This document shows, piece after piece, positions 28,167 to 37,418 of a DNA stretch of 64,000 nt. The stretch spans positions 2,232,001 through 2,296,000 of the forward strand of contig NZ_CP019450.1 in assembly GCF_001983995.1 (NCBI RefSeq), written 5' to 3'. Both the position numbers and the translations under genes were made by a program. The stretch's first letter is position 1, and every line of letters begins with the position of its first letter. The stretch comes from Halioglobus japonicus. Lineage in GTDB: Bacteria; Pseudomonadota; Gammaproteobacteria; Pseudomonadales; Halieaceae. Under the pieces are notes generated by a model, which was given only the letters and a program-made list of their open reading frames with translations, was not told the DNA's origin and ran no database searches.

Positions 28167-28985
28167 TTAGAAGAATACCAGCAGCCTGGACTCCATGCTC
28201 TCTCGGGGTGGGGCGCCGGCGGGTGCCAGCGGATTGTCGAAGGCGGTGTGGGCAACACCGCGGGCGCGGCCGTCGGTGGCCGAATCGAAGGTTTTTATCA
28301 AGAGCGACTCGTTGAGCTTTTGCTCAGGAAAATAAAACCAGCGATGCGCCGGGTTGAAAGTCACCAACTGCAATTCACCGATGCGGTCTTTGGCGCGTCG
28401 CTCGCTTGCTACAAAGTCAGTTGGCTGTGCCGAGGCGTAGCTGCACAGTGCCAACGGGCTGTTTAGCACCTTGCCCCGGATAGAGCGCCAGACGTTAATG
28501 ATCGCGAAGCGCTGCTGTAGCCGTTGCTCTGCTTCCTGCTCCGGTAGTAGATCCCGAACCCGCTTAACCGCAGAGGCCGGGGTGTAGTCATTGTGGATCA
28601 CAGACGCGGGTTCGCGAGTGCTATGTTCACTACGCACCTGGCGCGAGTCGGACCTCAAAGTGTGGTCGAATACCAGCGCATCAGCGGCGCCAGTTGCGCT
28701 CAGCACCAGCGACATGATCTCTGCCTCGTAAGCTACTATGTTGTCATCGAGCTGATAGAAGTCTGCGATGGATGTTGGGTGGTCAATAAGGCAAAAGCCC
28801 TGGGTATCCAGTGTCGCCGCGGGCTGCAGATTGCGGGCGTTATGAATGGTTACCATATGTTCCTCGAAGTCAGCGCCGATGCTCAGTGCCGCATCTGCGC
28901 CGCCCTGTGACGCGATGTAAATCGGCCTGTGCTGCCCCGGGGCAAGGTAGCGCACTGGGGCAGTGACGTCCGGATGTTGGGTCAT
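28167..28985 (-). CDS. CmcJ/NvfI/AsaB-like family protein
   Basis: About 272 residues. Features: HNDYTPASAVKRVRDLLPEQE, FAIINVWRSIRGKVLNSPLALC, and ELQLVTFNPAHRWFYFPEQKLNESLLIKTFDS, which are shared by the CmcJ (cephamycin), GA4-desaturase-like and AsaB-like family. Some fungal members are Fe(II)/2-oxoglutarate oxygenases and others methylate or hydroxylate metabolites. ATG 28985 has AGAGGA 9 nt upstream; 29009 and 29030 are longer options. Divergent from an ABC exporter (120 bp). Confidence 0.75.
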   Translation of the reverse strand: MTQHPDVTAPVRYLAPGQHRPIYIASQGGADAALSIGADFEEHMVTIHNARNLQPAATLDTQGFCLIDHPTSIADFYQLDDNIVAYEAEIMSLVLSATGAADALVFDHTLRSDSRQVRSEHSTREPASVIHNDYTPASAVKRVRDLLPEQEAEQRLQQRFAIINVWRSIRGKVLNSPLALCSYASAQPTDFVASERRAKDRIGELQLVTFNPAHRWFYFPEQKLNESLLIKTFDSATDGRARGVAHTAFDNPLAPAGAPPRESMESRLLVFF

Positions 28986-29105
28986 GGTCTGGATAATCCT
29001 CTGCTGCATGTGCCCAAATTCTAGCAGCACCGTTGTTCATGAGTCACCATGGTAAGGGTGGCCTGCTATGCTGTGTATATTCCAAAAGTGCTGGACTTTA
29101 TCTCA

Positions 29106-30938
29106 ATGATCTTTCGTTTCTTTGAACAACTGATTGATCCCTTTCCGCCGCGGGTGGAAGGGCGTTCGCCACGCTCGGTGTTCAAGTTCTGCAGGCACTA
29201 TGCGCGTGGTCTTGAACCCTATCTGGCGCTGATGGCACTACTAAGCACCGGCATTGCCATGGTTGAGGTTGCCCTGTTTGATGTGATGGGGCAGGTGGTT
29301 GACCTACTCGCCACCCAGACGCCGGAAACGCTTCAGGCTGCCGATAACGCAGACATGCTCTGGTGGGCACTGGGGTTGCTGGCGACGTTCCCTCTACTGG
29401 TAGCTTTGCAGTCGCTGTTGCTGCACCAGACGCTGATGGGCAATTTCCCGATGATTGTGCGGTGGCTGACACATCGCTACCTGTTGCGCCAGAGTCTGTC
29501 GTTTTTCCACGATGAATTCGCCGGGCGTATCGCTACCCGGGTTATGCAGACCGCGCTGGCGGTGCGTACCACGGTCATCAAGCTGCTCGACATTATGGTG
29601 TATGTCGGCGTCTATTTCCTCTCGGTCCTCGCGTTATTCGCTGCTATTGACTGGCGTCTGATGCTGCCGCTGGCGATCTGGTTCGGCATCTATGTGCTTA
29701 TTCTTCACATATTGTTGCCCCGCCTGGAGGCCATTTCCGAAGCGCAGGCAGACGCCCGTTCAATGATGACCGGGCGCATCGCAGACAGCTACACCAACAT
29801 CACCACCGTCAAACTGTTCTCCCACGCCCGGCGCGAAGCTGCCTACGCACGCGAGGGCATGCAGGAGTTTATGGGCACCGTGCACCCGCAGATGCGCCTG
29901 GTAACCTGGATGGAAACTTGCGTCGCGGTGAACAACACCATCATGCTGTTAGCCGTCGGCAGTGTGTCGATTTACCTGTGGCAGGGTGATGCCATAACAC
30001 CCGGTGTTATCGCAGCAGCCATCGCCCTGAGCCTGCGACTGTTTGGCATCAGTGAATGGATTATGTGGGAAGTATCGGATCTGTTCGAGAACATCGGCAC
30101 TGTGCGCGATGGCACCCGAACGCTGTCTCGACCCATCGAGGTGGAAGATGCCCCTGACGCCGCCGAGCTTAACGTTAGCCACGGCGCAATTGCTTTCGAA
30201 AAGGTGAACTTTGCCTATGGCGGTTCGGTGCCGGTGTTTCAGGGCCTGGAGCTTACGATTTCGCCAGGTGAAAAGGTAGGGATTATCGGCCGCTCGGGGG
30301 CCGGGAAATCCACACTGGTCAATCTGTTACTGCGCTTCTACGACGTGGATAGTGGCGTGATACGGATCGATGACGCTGATATTCGCGAGGTTACCCAGGC
30401 TAGCCTGCGCGCCAATATTGGTATGGTGACCCAGGATACTTCGCTACTGCATCGTACGGTGCGGGAGAACATTCTCTACGGACGCGAAGATGCCAGTGAA
30501 GCGGCGCTGCTGGCCGCCGTGGAGCGGGCGAGGGCAGCGGAGTTTATCTATGCTCTGGAAGACCAGAACGGCCAGCGTGGCCTCGACGCCCGCGTGGGTG
30601 AGCGGGGCGTGAAGTTGAGCGGCGGCCAGCGGCAGCGTATTGCTATCGCCCGGGTCATGCTCAAGGACGCCCCTATTCTGGTGTTGGACGAAGCCACCTC
30701 GGCACTGGACTCGGAAGTGGAAGTCGCGATTCAGGATAGCCTGTATGAACTCATGGAAGGCAAGACCGTTATCGCGATTGCGCATCGACTGTCCACGATC
30801 GCCGCACTCGATCGCCTGATCGTGCTCGATGGCGGGCAGGTGGTTGAATCGGGTAGCCACGCTGAGCTGCTGGCCAGTGGCGGCATCTATAAGCGCCTTT
30901 GGGACTATCAGTCTGGGGGCTTTCTTGCGCCAGACTAA
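29106..30938 (+). CDS. ABC exporter, fused membrane and ATPase domains (MsbA-like half transporter)
   Basis: About 610 residues. Six transmembrane segments in residues ~35-330, then the ATPase: Walker A GRSGAGKST near 395, Q-loop VTQDT, signature LSGGQRQRIAIARV near 505, Walker B ILVLDEATSALDSE near 527, H-loop AIAHRLS. A half transporter that must dimerise; substrate could be a lipid, peptide or metabolite. ATG 29106 begins a charged cytosolic lead-in; the longer reading from 29049 adds 19 residues with no RBS. No accessory protein next to it. Confidence 0.9.
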   Translation: MIFRFFEQLIDPFPPRVEGRSPRSVFKFCRHYARGLEPYLALMALLSTGIAMVEVALFDVMGQVVDLLATQTPETLQAADNADMLWWALGLLATFPLLVALQSLLLHQTLMGNFPMIVRWLTHRYLLRQSLSFFHDEFAGRIATRVMQTALAVRTTVIKLLDIMVYVGVYFLSVLALFAAIDWRLMLPLAIWFGIYVLILHILLPRLEAISEAQADARSMMTGRIADSYTNITTVKLFSHARREAAYAREGMQEFMGTVHPQMRLVTWMETCVAVNNTIMLLAVGSVSIYLWQGDAITPGVIAAAIALSLRLFGISEWIMWEVSDLFENIGTVRDGTRTLSRPIEVEDAPDAAELNVSHGAIAFEKVNFAYGGSVPVFQGLELTISPGEKVGIIGRSGAGKSTLVNLLLRFYDVDSGVIRIDDADIREVTQASLRANIGMVTQDTSLLHRTVRENILYGREDASEAALLAAVERARAAEFIYALEDQNGQRGLDARVGERGVKLSGGQRQRIAIARVMLKDAPILVLDEATSALDSEVEVAIQDSLYELMEGKTVIAIAHRLSTIAALDRLIVLDGGQVVESGSHAELLASGGIYKRLWDYQSGGFLAPD

Positions 30939-30966
30939 TGTTCTCAGGAATCAATCGAAGCACTTG

Positions 30967-32013
30967 CTACCGGGATTGTTCAGCTAACCTGAATTCGCTG
31001 GGCGTGCATCCTGTCCAGCGTTGAAATGCTGTGCGAAAGCTACGCGCGCTTGAGTAACCCAGCGTGCCGGCAATGGCCTCCACGGTGAGCTGAGTCGATA
31101 GCAGGTAGTGCTGGGCGAGCGCAAACTGCTCCTCATCCAGCAAGGCCTGATAGGTGTAGCCGGTGGCCACTAAATTGCGGCGCAGACTGCGGGCGCTGAT
31201 GTTGAACTGGGCAGCTGCCCACTCCAGTGAGGGAGGCTTGCCCTCCGATTCTCGGATCATGTTGCGCAGATTGTCCAGCATGCCCTGGCCTTTCACCAAT
31301 TCGTTCATGCTCTCGCGGCACAGCTCACGGAATAATGCGGAGTACTCAGGCTGTGGATGAGGCAGCAGGGTTGCCGCAGTGTCTAGCGAGATCAACAGTG
31401 CATTGCGCTTGGCGCCAAAGTAGATCGGGCAGGCGAACCAATCGTTGAGCCAGTCCCAGTCGACGCCAGTACCCGGGTGCGTTAGCTGGATAGCGCTAAA
31501 GGGCAGCCTCTCTCCCGCGAGGTCGTTAAACAGGCGTTGCAGTGAGGCGAGGGTGCTGTCGATTTCGAGCACGGCCGCTTGAGGGTCATTCGCAGCAGGG
31601 TGCAGTGTCAGACAGCGGCAGCGTTTGCCGGCAAACGTGTCGGTGGTGAGCTGGTTGTGTGAGGCCCAGCTAATCAGTGGCGCGAACTCAGTCATCAGGG
31701 TCAGCGCGTCGTCAACGGTTTCTGCGCCCAGTACTGCGTAACCGAGAATGCCGTAATTGGCCGCCGATAACTGTGAGCCCACTTTGAATCCTAGCATCGG
31801 GTCCCGATTATGGGTGGCAGCCCGTGTATAAAGCCGCATCTCCTGATCCAGTGTCAGGCGTAGGCCCGGCTGCTGGAGCAGGTCGTCGGGTAGGTCAAAG
31901 CCATCCAACAGTTGGTGCAATGATACGTCTTGCTTCGACGCCAGATCACGCAGCATCAGGCGAATTTCGAAGTTGTTCAACAGCCCGCGGGCGTGGTTAA
32001 GGCGCGGTTCCAT
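30967..32013 (-). CDS. AraC-family transcriptional regulator (arabinose-binding-type N-terminus)
   Basis: 348 residues. Arabinose_bd N-terminal domain and C-terminal HTH pair: LEWAAAQFNISARSLRRNL and TVEAIAGTLGYSSARSFRTAFQRWTGCTPSEFR. Divergent, 120 bp apart, from the first FAD-FAD-GcvT operon (32133-36498), so it is the likely local regulator of that operon. This operon's promoter lacks the TRAATGNNCRTTYA sites found elsewhere in the cluster, consistent with a different regulator. Confidence 0.88.
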   Translation of the reverse strand: MEPRLNHARGLLNNFEIRLMLRDLASKQDVSLHQLLDGFDLPDDLLQQPGLRLTLDQEMRLYTRAATHNRDPMLGFKVGSQLSAANYGILGYAVLGAETVDDALTLMTEFAPLISWASHNQLTTDTFAGKRCRCLTLHPAANDPQAAVLEIDSTLASLQRLFNDLAGERLPFSAIQLTHPGTGVDWDWLNDWFACPIYFGAKRNALLISLDTAATLLPHPQPEYSALFRELCRESMNELVKGQGMLDNLRNMIRESEGKPPSLEWAAAQFNISARSLRRNLVATGYTYQALLDEEQFALAQHYLLSTQLTVEAIAGTLGYSSARSFRTAFQRWTGCTPSEFRLAEQSR

Positions 32014-32132
32014 GAGGTTAGTTAAGGCCTCGTATCTGTCCTAATATATCCCCATATTGTCCCCTATCGGCCCTGCCTATACCAGCCCTGCCTCTTTATG
32101 CTGGTCACACCAATAGCGAATGTTGGAACGCA

Positions 32133-33752
32133 ATGAACAACAAGCAATACGACGCCATTGTGATCGGTGCTGGACACAACGGTCTGACGGCCGGGGCCTA
32201 TTTGGCCAAGTCCGGTCTGAAAACTCTGGTGGTCGAGAAAAACGACTATATCGGCGGCGCTGCCGTCAGCCGCGAGCTGCACGAGGGCTGGGTTTACTCC
32301 AACTGTTCCTACGTGTGCAGCCTGCTGCGCCAGTCTATTCACCGCGACCTGGATCTTACCAAGCACGGTTTGATGATTGTGCCCTATGCAGGCACCACCA
32401 ACTTTGCGCGCAACGGCGACTATGTAGCGGAATATCCGGACCCGTACATGCAGTACCGCGAGTATGCGCGCCACTCCCTGCGCGACGCGGATGCCATGCA
32501 CCGTTACGAAGCGGATCTGATGCGTTATGCCAAGCTCATTCGCCACTTCCTGTTACGTACACCCGCCGACCCCACATCGTTCAAGCCTCGGGATATCGGC
32601 GAACTGATCTTTATGGCGAAGAAGTTCGCCGATATGGGCGAAGAGCAGGTTTACGAATTCATCCGTTTTCTGACCATGAGTGCGGGTGATTTCCTCGATG
32701 AGTATTTCGAGAACAACCTGATCAAGACCATGCTGGCGACCAGCTCAATCATCGGCACTGCCTTGGGGGTTTACTCGCCTGGTACGGCCTACGTGCTGCT
32801 GCACCATGTCATGGGTGATGTGGATGGTGCAGTCGGTGCCTGGGGGCTTGCGCGCGGTGGTATGGGGGCGATATCCAATGCCATCGCGGGGGCGCTGCAG
32901 GAGCACGGTGGCGAAATTCGCACCGAGGCACCCGTCGAGCAGATTGTGGTCAAGAACGGGAAAGTGGTCGGCGTCGCCCTGGAGAGCGGCGAACAGATCA
33001 ATGCAAAAATTGTAGTGTCCAACCTCGACCCCAAGCGCACGTTCACCAAGATTATGGACGCCGGCGATATTCCCGCTGACCTGCGCAAGAAGGCTGAGAA
33101 TTTCAAGATTCGCGGCTCTTCGGGCAAGGTCAATATTGCGCTCACCGGCATGCCTGACTTTCCCTCGCTACCCGCGGGGCATCAATTGCGCCGCGGTTCG
33201 TTCCAGTTTTTAGATTCACTGGAACGGATGGAGCGAGCCTACGACGACTGGAAACACGGTCGCTGGTCCGACGATCCCTTTATCGAAATGACGCAGTCTT
33301 CAGTTTGGGACCCGACGCTCGCGGCACCCGGTCACTATTTTGTGTCCTGCTTTATCCAGTACTGCCCGGCGGAAGTCGAAGGGGGATGGACGCCCGAAAA
33401 ACGCGATGCGTTCGGCGAAACCGTGATTGACCAGATATCTCAGTATTCCCCTAATTTCCGCGACCTGATCGCGCACATGGAAGTTCGCACACCTTTTGAG
33501 ATCGAGAACGAAGTCGGTCTGACTGAGGGTAATATCTTCCAGGGTGAACTGACTATTGACCAACTCATGTTTAACCGCCCATTCCCTGGGTACTCACAGT
33601 ATCGGGGGCCGGTATCGGGTATGTATATGTGTGGCTCGGGTACTCACCCGGGCGGCGGTGTCTCATCGGCCTGTGGCGCCAACTCTGCGCGCGAGATTCT
33701 GCGCGACCTGAAACGCCCCAACGTGGTACCGGAGGACGATGTCGATGAGTAA
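32133..33752 (+). CDS. FAD-dependent oxidoreductase, PYROXD2/phytoene-desaturase-like (paralogue A, copy 1)
   Basis: 539 residues. N-terminal FAD Rossmann [30 protein letters not shown] (GxGxxG...E) and a C-terminal FAD contact YMCGSGTHPGGGVSSACG. Closely related to copy 2 at 48995-50611, sharing SRELHEGW-YSNCSYVCSLLR, FKIRGSSGK-NIAL and EVGLTEGNIFQGELT. PYROXD2/CrtI-like folds are amine or C-C bond dehydrogenases. First gene of an operon: 8-bp overlap with paralogue B, then GcvT. Function inferred: dehydrogenation of a (methylated) amine. Confidence 0.9.
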   Translation: MNNKQYDAIVIGAGHNGLTAGAYLAKSGLKTLVVEKNDYIGGAAVSRELHEGWVYSNCSYVCSLLRQSIHRDLDLTKHGLMIVPYAGTTNFARNGDYVAEYPDPYMQYREYARHSLRDADAMHRYEADLMRYAKLIRHFLLRTPADPTSFKPRDIGELIFMAKKFADMGEEQVYEFIRFLTMSAGDFLDEYFENNLIKTMLATSSIIGTALGVYSPGTAYVLLHHVMGDVDGAVGAWGLARGGMGAISNAIAGALQEHGGEIRTEAPVEQIVVKNGKVVGVALESGEQINAKIVVSNLDPKRTFTKIMDAGDIPADLRKKAENFKIRGSSGKVNIALTGMPDFPSLPAGHQLRRGSFQFLDSLERMERAYDDWKHGRWSDDPFIEMTQSSVWDPTLAAPGHYFVSCFIQYCPAEVEGGWTPEKRDAFGETVIDQISQYSPNFRDLIAHMEVRTPFEIENEVGLTEGNIFQGELTIDQLMFNRPFPGYSQYRGPVSGMYMCGSGTHPGGGVSSACGANSAREILRDLKRPNVVPEDDVDE

Positions 33753-35276
33753 AAACGCAATCATTATTGGTGGCGGTCACAACGGCCTGGCTTGCGCCGC
33801 CTATCTGGCTAAGAGCGGTCATAAGGTCACTGTACTCGAGGCCTCTGAACATCTCGGCGGGTTGGGTGCGACACGTGAGTTTGCGCCCGGCTTTCGCGCC
33901 TCCGTCGCACATACGCTGCCACAGCTTGATCGCAAGCTGGTAGCGGACCTCGACCTGGAAAAGCACGGCTTCGCACTGGCGGTAGACGATCTGCCCACGA
34001 TTGCACTGGGTCTGAACGGTGAGCACATCACCATTACAGCCTCCGGGCTGCAGGGAGCCTGTGATGAAGACACTGCCGCTTATCCGGAATACCAGCGCTT
34101 GCTGCGGCGTTTCGCTGGGGCTATTAAACCCTTTAACAGCAAGCGTCCACCGCGCATCGAGAGCGGCAGTAAAGGAGATTTGCTGACCCTTGGCCAGTTC
34201 GGCTGGAATCTTCGTACTCTCGGGAAGAGTGATATGCGCGAGATGATGCGGATGATTGCGCTGCCCGCACGTGATCTGGTGGACGAGTTCTTTGCCAGTC
34301 CCTTGCTCAAAGGTGCGTTGTCCTGGGATGCCAACGTGGGCAGTCGTCTGGCGCCGCGCTCACCCAACAACGCCATGCTTGCTTTGTTGCTGCGCATGAG
34401 TGGTGACCTCAGCGTGGGTCTGCCGCTGCCGCGCGGTGGTGTTGGCGGACTCACCGAGGCGCTGGCTGCAGCCGCCCGGGCGATGGGAGTCGAGTTTCGC
34501 ACGAGTGCTCGTGTCGAGCAGGTACTGATTGAGGAAGGGCGGGCAACCGGTGTTCGTCTGGCAGATGGTGAGCTGATTGCGGCCGATGTCGTGGTTTCCA
34601 ATGCAGACCCCAAAACCAGTTTTATCGATCTGTTGGGCGCTCGTCATCTGGATGTGCAGTTCACCCACCGCATCAATCGACTGCGAACGGGGGTATGGTC
34701 GCCAAGTTACATCTGGCACTGGACGCACTGCCTGAATTTACCGGCCTGGCTAACCCCATAGGGCGTCTGTTACTGACCCGAGACATGGACGCGATTGAGA
34801 ATGCATTCGATGCAGCCAAGTATGGCAGCTTTGCGCCGGAACTGCCTATGGAGGTAATTATTCCTTCTCTAGCAGACGATAGTTTGGCGCCTGCTGGCAA
34901 GCATGTGCTCTCGGCGCAGGTACAGTACGCGCCCTATGACCTCAAAGGTGGCTGGGATGCCAGGCGCGACGAATTCCTGGAGGCGGCGCTCAATAGCCTC
35001 GCTGCCTATGCGCCAAATATCCGCGACTGTATCAGTTCGGTGGAATTGCTAACTCCGGCTGATCTGGAGCAGCAGTTCAATGCGCGTGGAGGCCATTGGC
35101 ACCACGCTGAATACGCGATCGACAACTGGTGGGTGCAGCGCCCGACGTATGGCGCATCGCAGTATCAGAGCCCCGTGACCGGTTTCTACCTGTGCGGCGC
35201 GGGCAGCCATCCCGGTGGTGGCATCATGGGCCTGGCCGGTGCGAATGCCGCCCGTGCGGTAATGGAGGACAACTGA
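33745..35276 (+). CDS. FAD-dependent oxidoreductase, PYROXD2-like (paralogue B, copy 1), single-base frameshift
   Basis: GxGxxG-like IIGGGHNGLACAAYLAKSGHKVTVLEA N-terminus and C-terminal YLCGAGSHPGGGIMGLAGANAAR. The reading frame breaks at a five-G run (34689-34693); adding one G gives RLRTGGMVAKLHLALD and continues to the stop at 35276, about 511 residues. ATG 33745 lies 9 nt after GGAGG and overlaps the paralogue A stop by 8 bp, exactly as in copy 2. The distinctive block GHWHHAEYAIDNWWVQRP is shared with copy 2 ([18 protein letters not shown]). Likely works with A as a heteromeric oxidase/dehydrogenase (inference). Confidence 0.85.
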
Positions 35277-35277
35277 T

Positions 35278-36498
35278 ATGCCACTCAAAGCTGAACTGCA
35301 ACCCAGTAATGCTATTGACCATGTCCACACGGGCATATTGCAGACGCCGTTTCACAGTCGCACCAGTGCGCTGAATATTAATCAGGCATGGGCAAACTGG
35401 AATGGCTATGCTTCCGCCCTGAGTTTTCACGACGAGCACATCGAGTATTTCGCCACCCGCAATACGACGGCGGTCTTCGATGTATCGCCGATGCGCAAGT
35501 ACCGGTTTACCGGTGCTGATGCAGAAGCCATGCTCAATCGGATGGTCACACGCGATGTCAGTAAGCAGAAAGTCGACACCGTCGCCTACAACGTCTGGTG
35601 CACTGATGCCGGGCGAGTCATCGATGATGGTACATTGTTCCGCCTGGCCGATGACGACTTCATGTTGTGTTGCGCCGATCCATGCCTGGACTGGTTTCTG
35701 CTTGCGGCGGTGGGTTTTAATGACGTTAGTATCAGCGACATTTCCGATGACATCGCATCCCTGGCCCTGCAGGGGCCAACCTCCTGTGCGTTACTCAAAG
35801 CACTGGGGTTCGATGGCATAGACAACTGCAAGCCCTTCCAAATTGTTCGTTTTCCCTTTGGCAGTGGCGAGTTGATGATTTCACGCACTGGCTATACGGG
35901 TGACCTGGGTTACGAACTCTGGGTAGATCCTGCCGACGCTGTAGCGCTCTGGGACGCCCTGTTCAGCACCGGGGAGCTTTACGGTATCCAACCAATGGGT
36001 GAGGACAGTCTGGATATGGCTCGTCTGGAGGCCGGTTTTATCGCCCCGGATGTGGAATTCCACGGTGCACTTGGCACCGTTAATCGCCATCATGACCACA
36101 GTCCGTTTGAGCTGGGCCTGTCCTGGATCGTGAATTTCAAGAAAGGCCACTTCACCGGTCGCGAAGCACTGCTCAAGCAGAAGGAGTCTGGCGAGCATCG
36201 TCATTTGCTGCGTCTGGATATCGAGGGCAACAAGCCCGCGGAGCACAGTATTCTTTATGCTGGTGAGAACTGTGAAAAAGAAATTGGTTACGTGACCTCG
36301 GCCATGTGGTCGCCGGTGGTTAAGGCCAACATCGCCTACGGCCTGGTGGAGGCAAAGTACGTTAAAGGGCCGATCTGGGCAGAGATCTATCACCAGAAGG
36401 AATTGCGCTGGGTGCGCAAAGTGGCAAGATGTACCGTGGTGAACAGACCCTTCTGGGCACCGGACCGGGCCAAGGCCACACCGCCGCCTGACTGTTGA
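35278..36498 (+). CDS. GcvT-like folate-dependent aminomethyltransferase/demethylase (copy 1)
   Basis: 406 residues. GCV_T fold with TTAVFDVSPMRKYRFTGADAEAMLNRMVTRDV, ISRTGYTGDLGYELW and SLDMARLEAGFI, and a C-terminal domain with HLLRLDIEGNKPAE. No FAD domain is attached, unlike sarcosine or dimethylglycine dehydrogenases where GcvT is fused to a DAO domain. Starts 1 bp after the paralogue B stop with GGAGG upstream. Copy 2 is at 46268-47449. Proposed role: take a methylene unit from an iminium product of the FAD enzymes onto tetrahydrofolate. Confidence 0.9.
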   Translation: MPLKAELQPSNAIDHVHTGILQTPFHSRTSALNINQAWANWNGYASALSFHDEHIEYFATRNTTAVFDVSPMRKYRFTGADAEAMLNRMVTRDVSKQKVDTVAYNVWCTDAGRVIDDGTLFRLADDDFMLCCADPCLDWFLLAAVGFNDVSISDISDDIASLALQGPTSCALLKALGFDGIDNCKPFQIVRFPFGSGELMISRTGYTGDLGYELWVDPADAVALWDALFSTGELYGIQPMGEDSLDMARLEAGFIAPDVEFHGALGTVNRHHDHSPFELGLSWIVNFKKGHFTGREALLKQKESGEHRHLLRLDIEGNKPAEHSILYAGENCEKEIGYVTSAMWSPVVKANIAYGLVEAKYVKGPIWAEIYHQKELRWVRKVARCTVVNRPFWAPDRAKATPPPDC

Positions 36499-36542
36499 CG
36501 CATCGCTACGCCAGTTTCATAGAACAATAAGCAGGAGATACA

Positions 36543-37418
36543 TTGGAACAAGTCAGTCCGCTTCCGCCTCAGAGTATGCGACGAGATCCGCGTCAGTACA
36601 TCAAGCTTATTGTTTACGTGCTGCTATTGGTGAACTTTGGCAATTACATTGCCGAAGACATGATGATTGCATCGCATACGGTCGGGGAGGGAGCGACGTT
36701 CCTGGCATGGACCGCCGCCTTTACCACCTCGATCGACCTGGTGGCCTGGTTCGTCCTGTTGTTTCTGTTCGAACTGGAGACGTACTTGTTGTCCGACGAG
36801 GCCTTCACCAAGGCGCGCACACGGTTGATCCACGGTGTTCGCCTAGTGTGCTATTTGTTCCTGGCCCACGGTATTTTCTCCTATGGCAATACGGTGCTCG
36901 AGTTGCGCGATGTCGAACAGGTAGCGGGGGTAGACAATCTTTGCCACTGGGCTGACAGCGATGTGTCCTGGGGCAAGAACATCTACTACGAGGAGTTGGA
37001 CCAGAACAACTGCCAAACGCTCTCACAAGAGAGTGAGTTTTACCTGATCGAGAGAGGCACGGTGGTCACCGATGGCAGCGGCTTCGAGCTTGAGCGCCAA
37101 CTTACTTTTATAGACCTGGCGGAAGCCAGCACCTGGTTGTTGATCCTGCTGTTTATTGAACTCGGTGTGCGCCTGCAGGACCGGGGCGTGGCCGGCGGCC
37201 CACTGTTGCGCACGGTGCTTGGAATCAAGTTCTTTTTCTACACGATGCTATGGGGGGCTGCTGCATTCTGGCTGTATCACGGGCACTACCTCTATGCCTG
37301 GGACGAGGCCCTCTGGATCTTCGGTTTTGTGGCAATCGAGATGAATATGTCTGACTGGCGCAAGGAAATCAGAGCAGAGGAGGCCGAGTTGGCCTCAGCC
37401 TGCCCCGGGAAACCCTAG
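36543..37418 (+). CDS. Uncharacterised membrane protein at the end of triad 1
   Basis: 291 residues from TTG 36543 (GCAGGAGATACA upstream). About six hydrophobic segments in two groups (residues ~20-130 and ~190-270), separated by an exported-looking loop that carries two Cys (DNLCHWADSD and QNNCQTL). No domain recognised. 44 bp after GcvT on the same strand, with no counterpart after copy 2. Possible roles are substrate uptake or membrane electron transfer; neither has sequence proof. Its end overlaps the convergent aminotransferase by 4 bp. Confidence 0.72.
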   Translation: MEQVSPLPPQSMRRDPRQYIKLIVYVLLLVNFGNYIAEDMMIASHTVGEGATFLAWTAAFTTSIDLVAWFVLLFLFELETYLLSDEAFTKARTRLIHGVRLVCYLFLAHGIFSYGNTVLELRDVEQVAGVDNLCHWADSDVSWGKNIYYEELDQNNCQTLSQESEFYLIERGTVVTDGSGFELERQLTFIDLAEASTWLLILLFIELGVRLQDRGVAGGPLLRTVLGIKFFFYTMLWGAAAFWLYHGHYLYAWDEALWIFGFVAIEMNMSDWRKEIRAEEAELASACPGKP

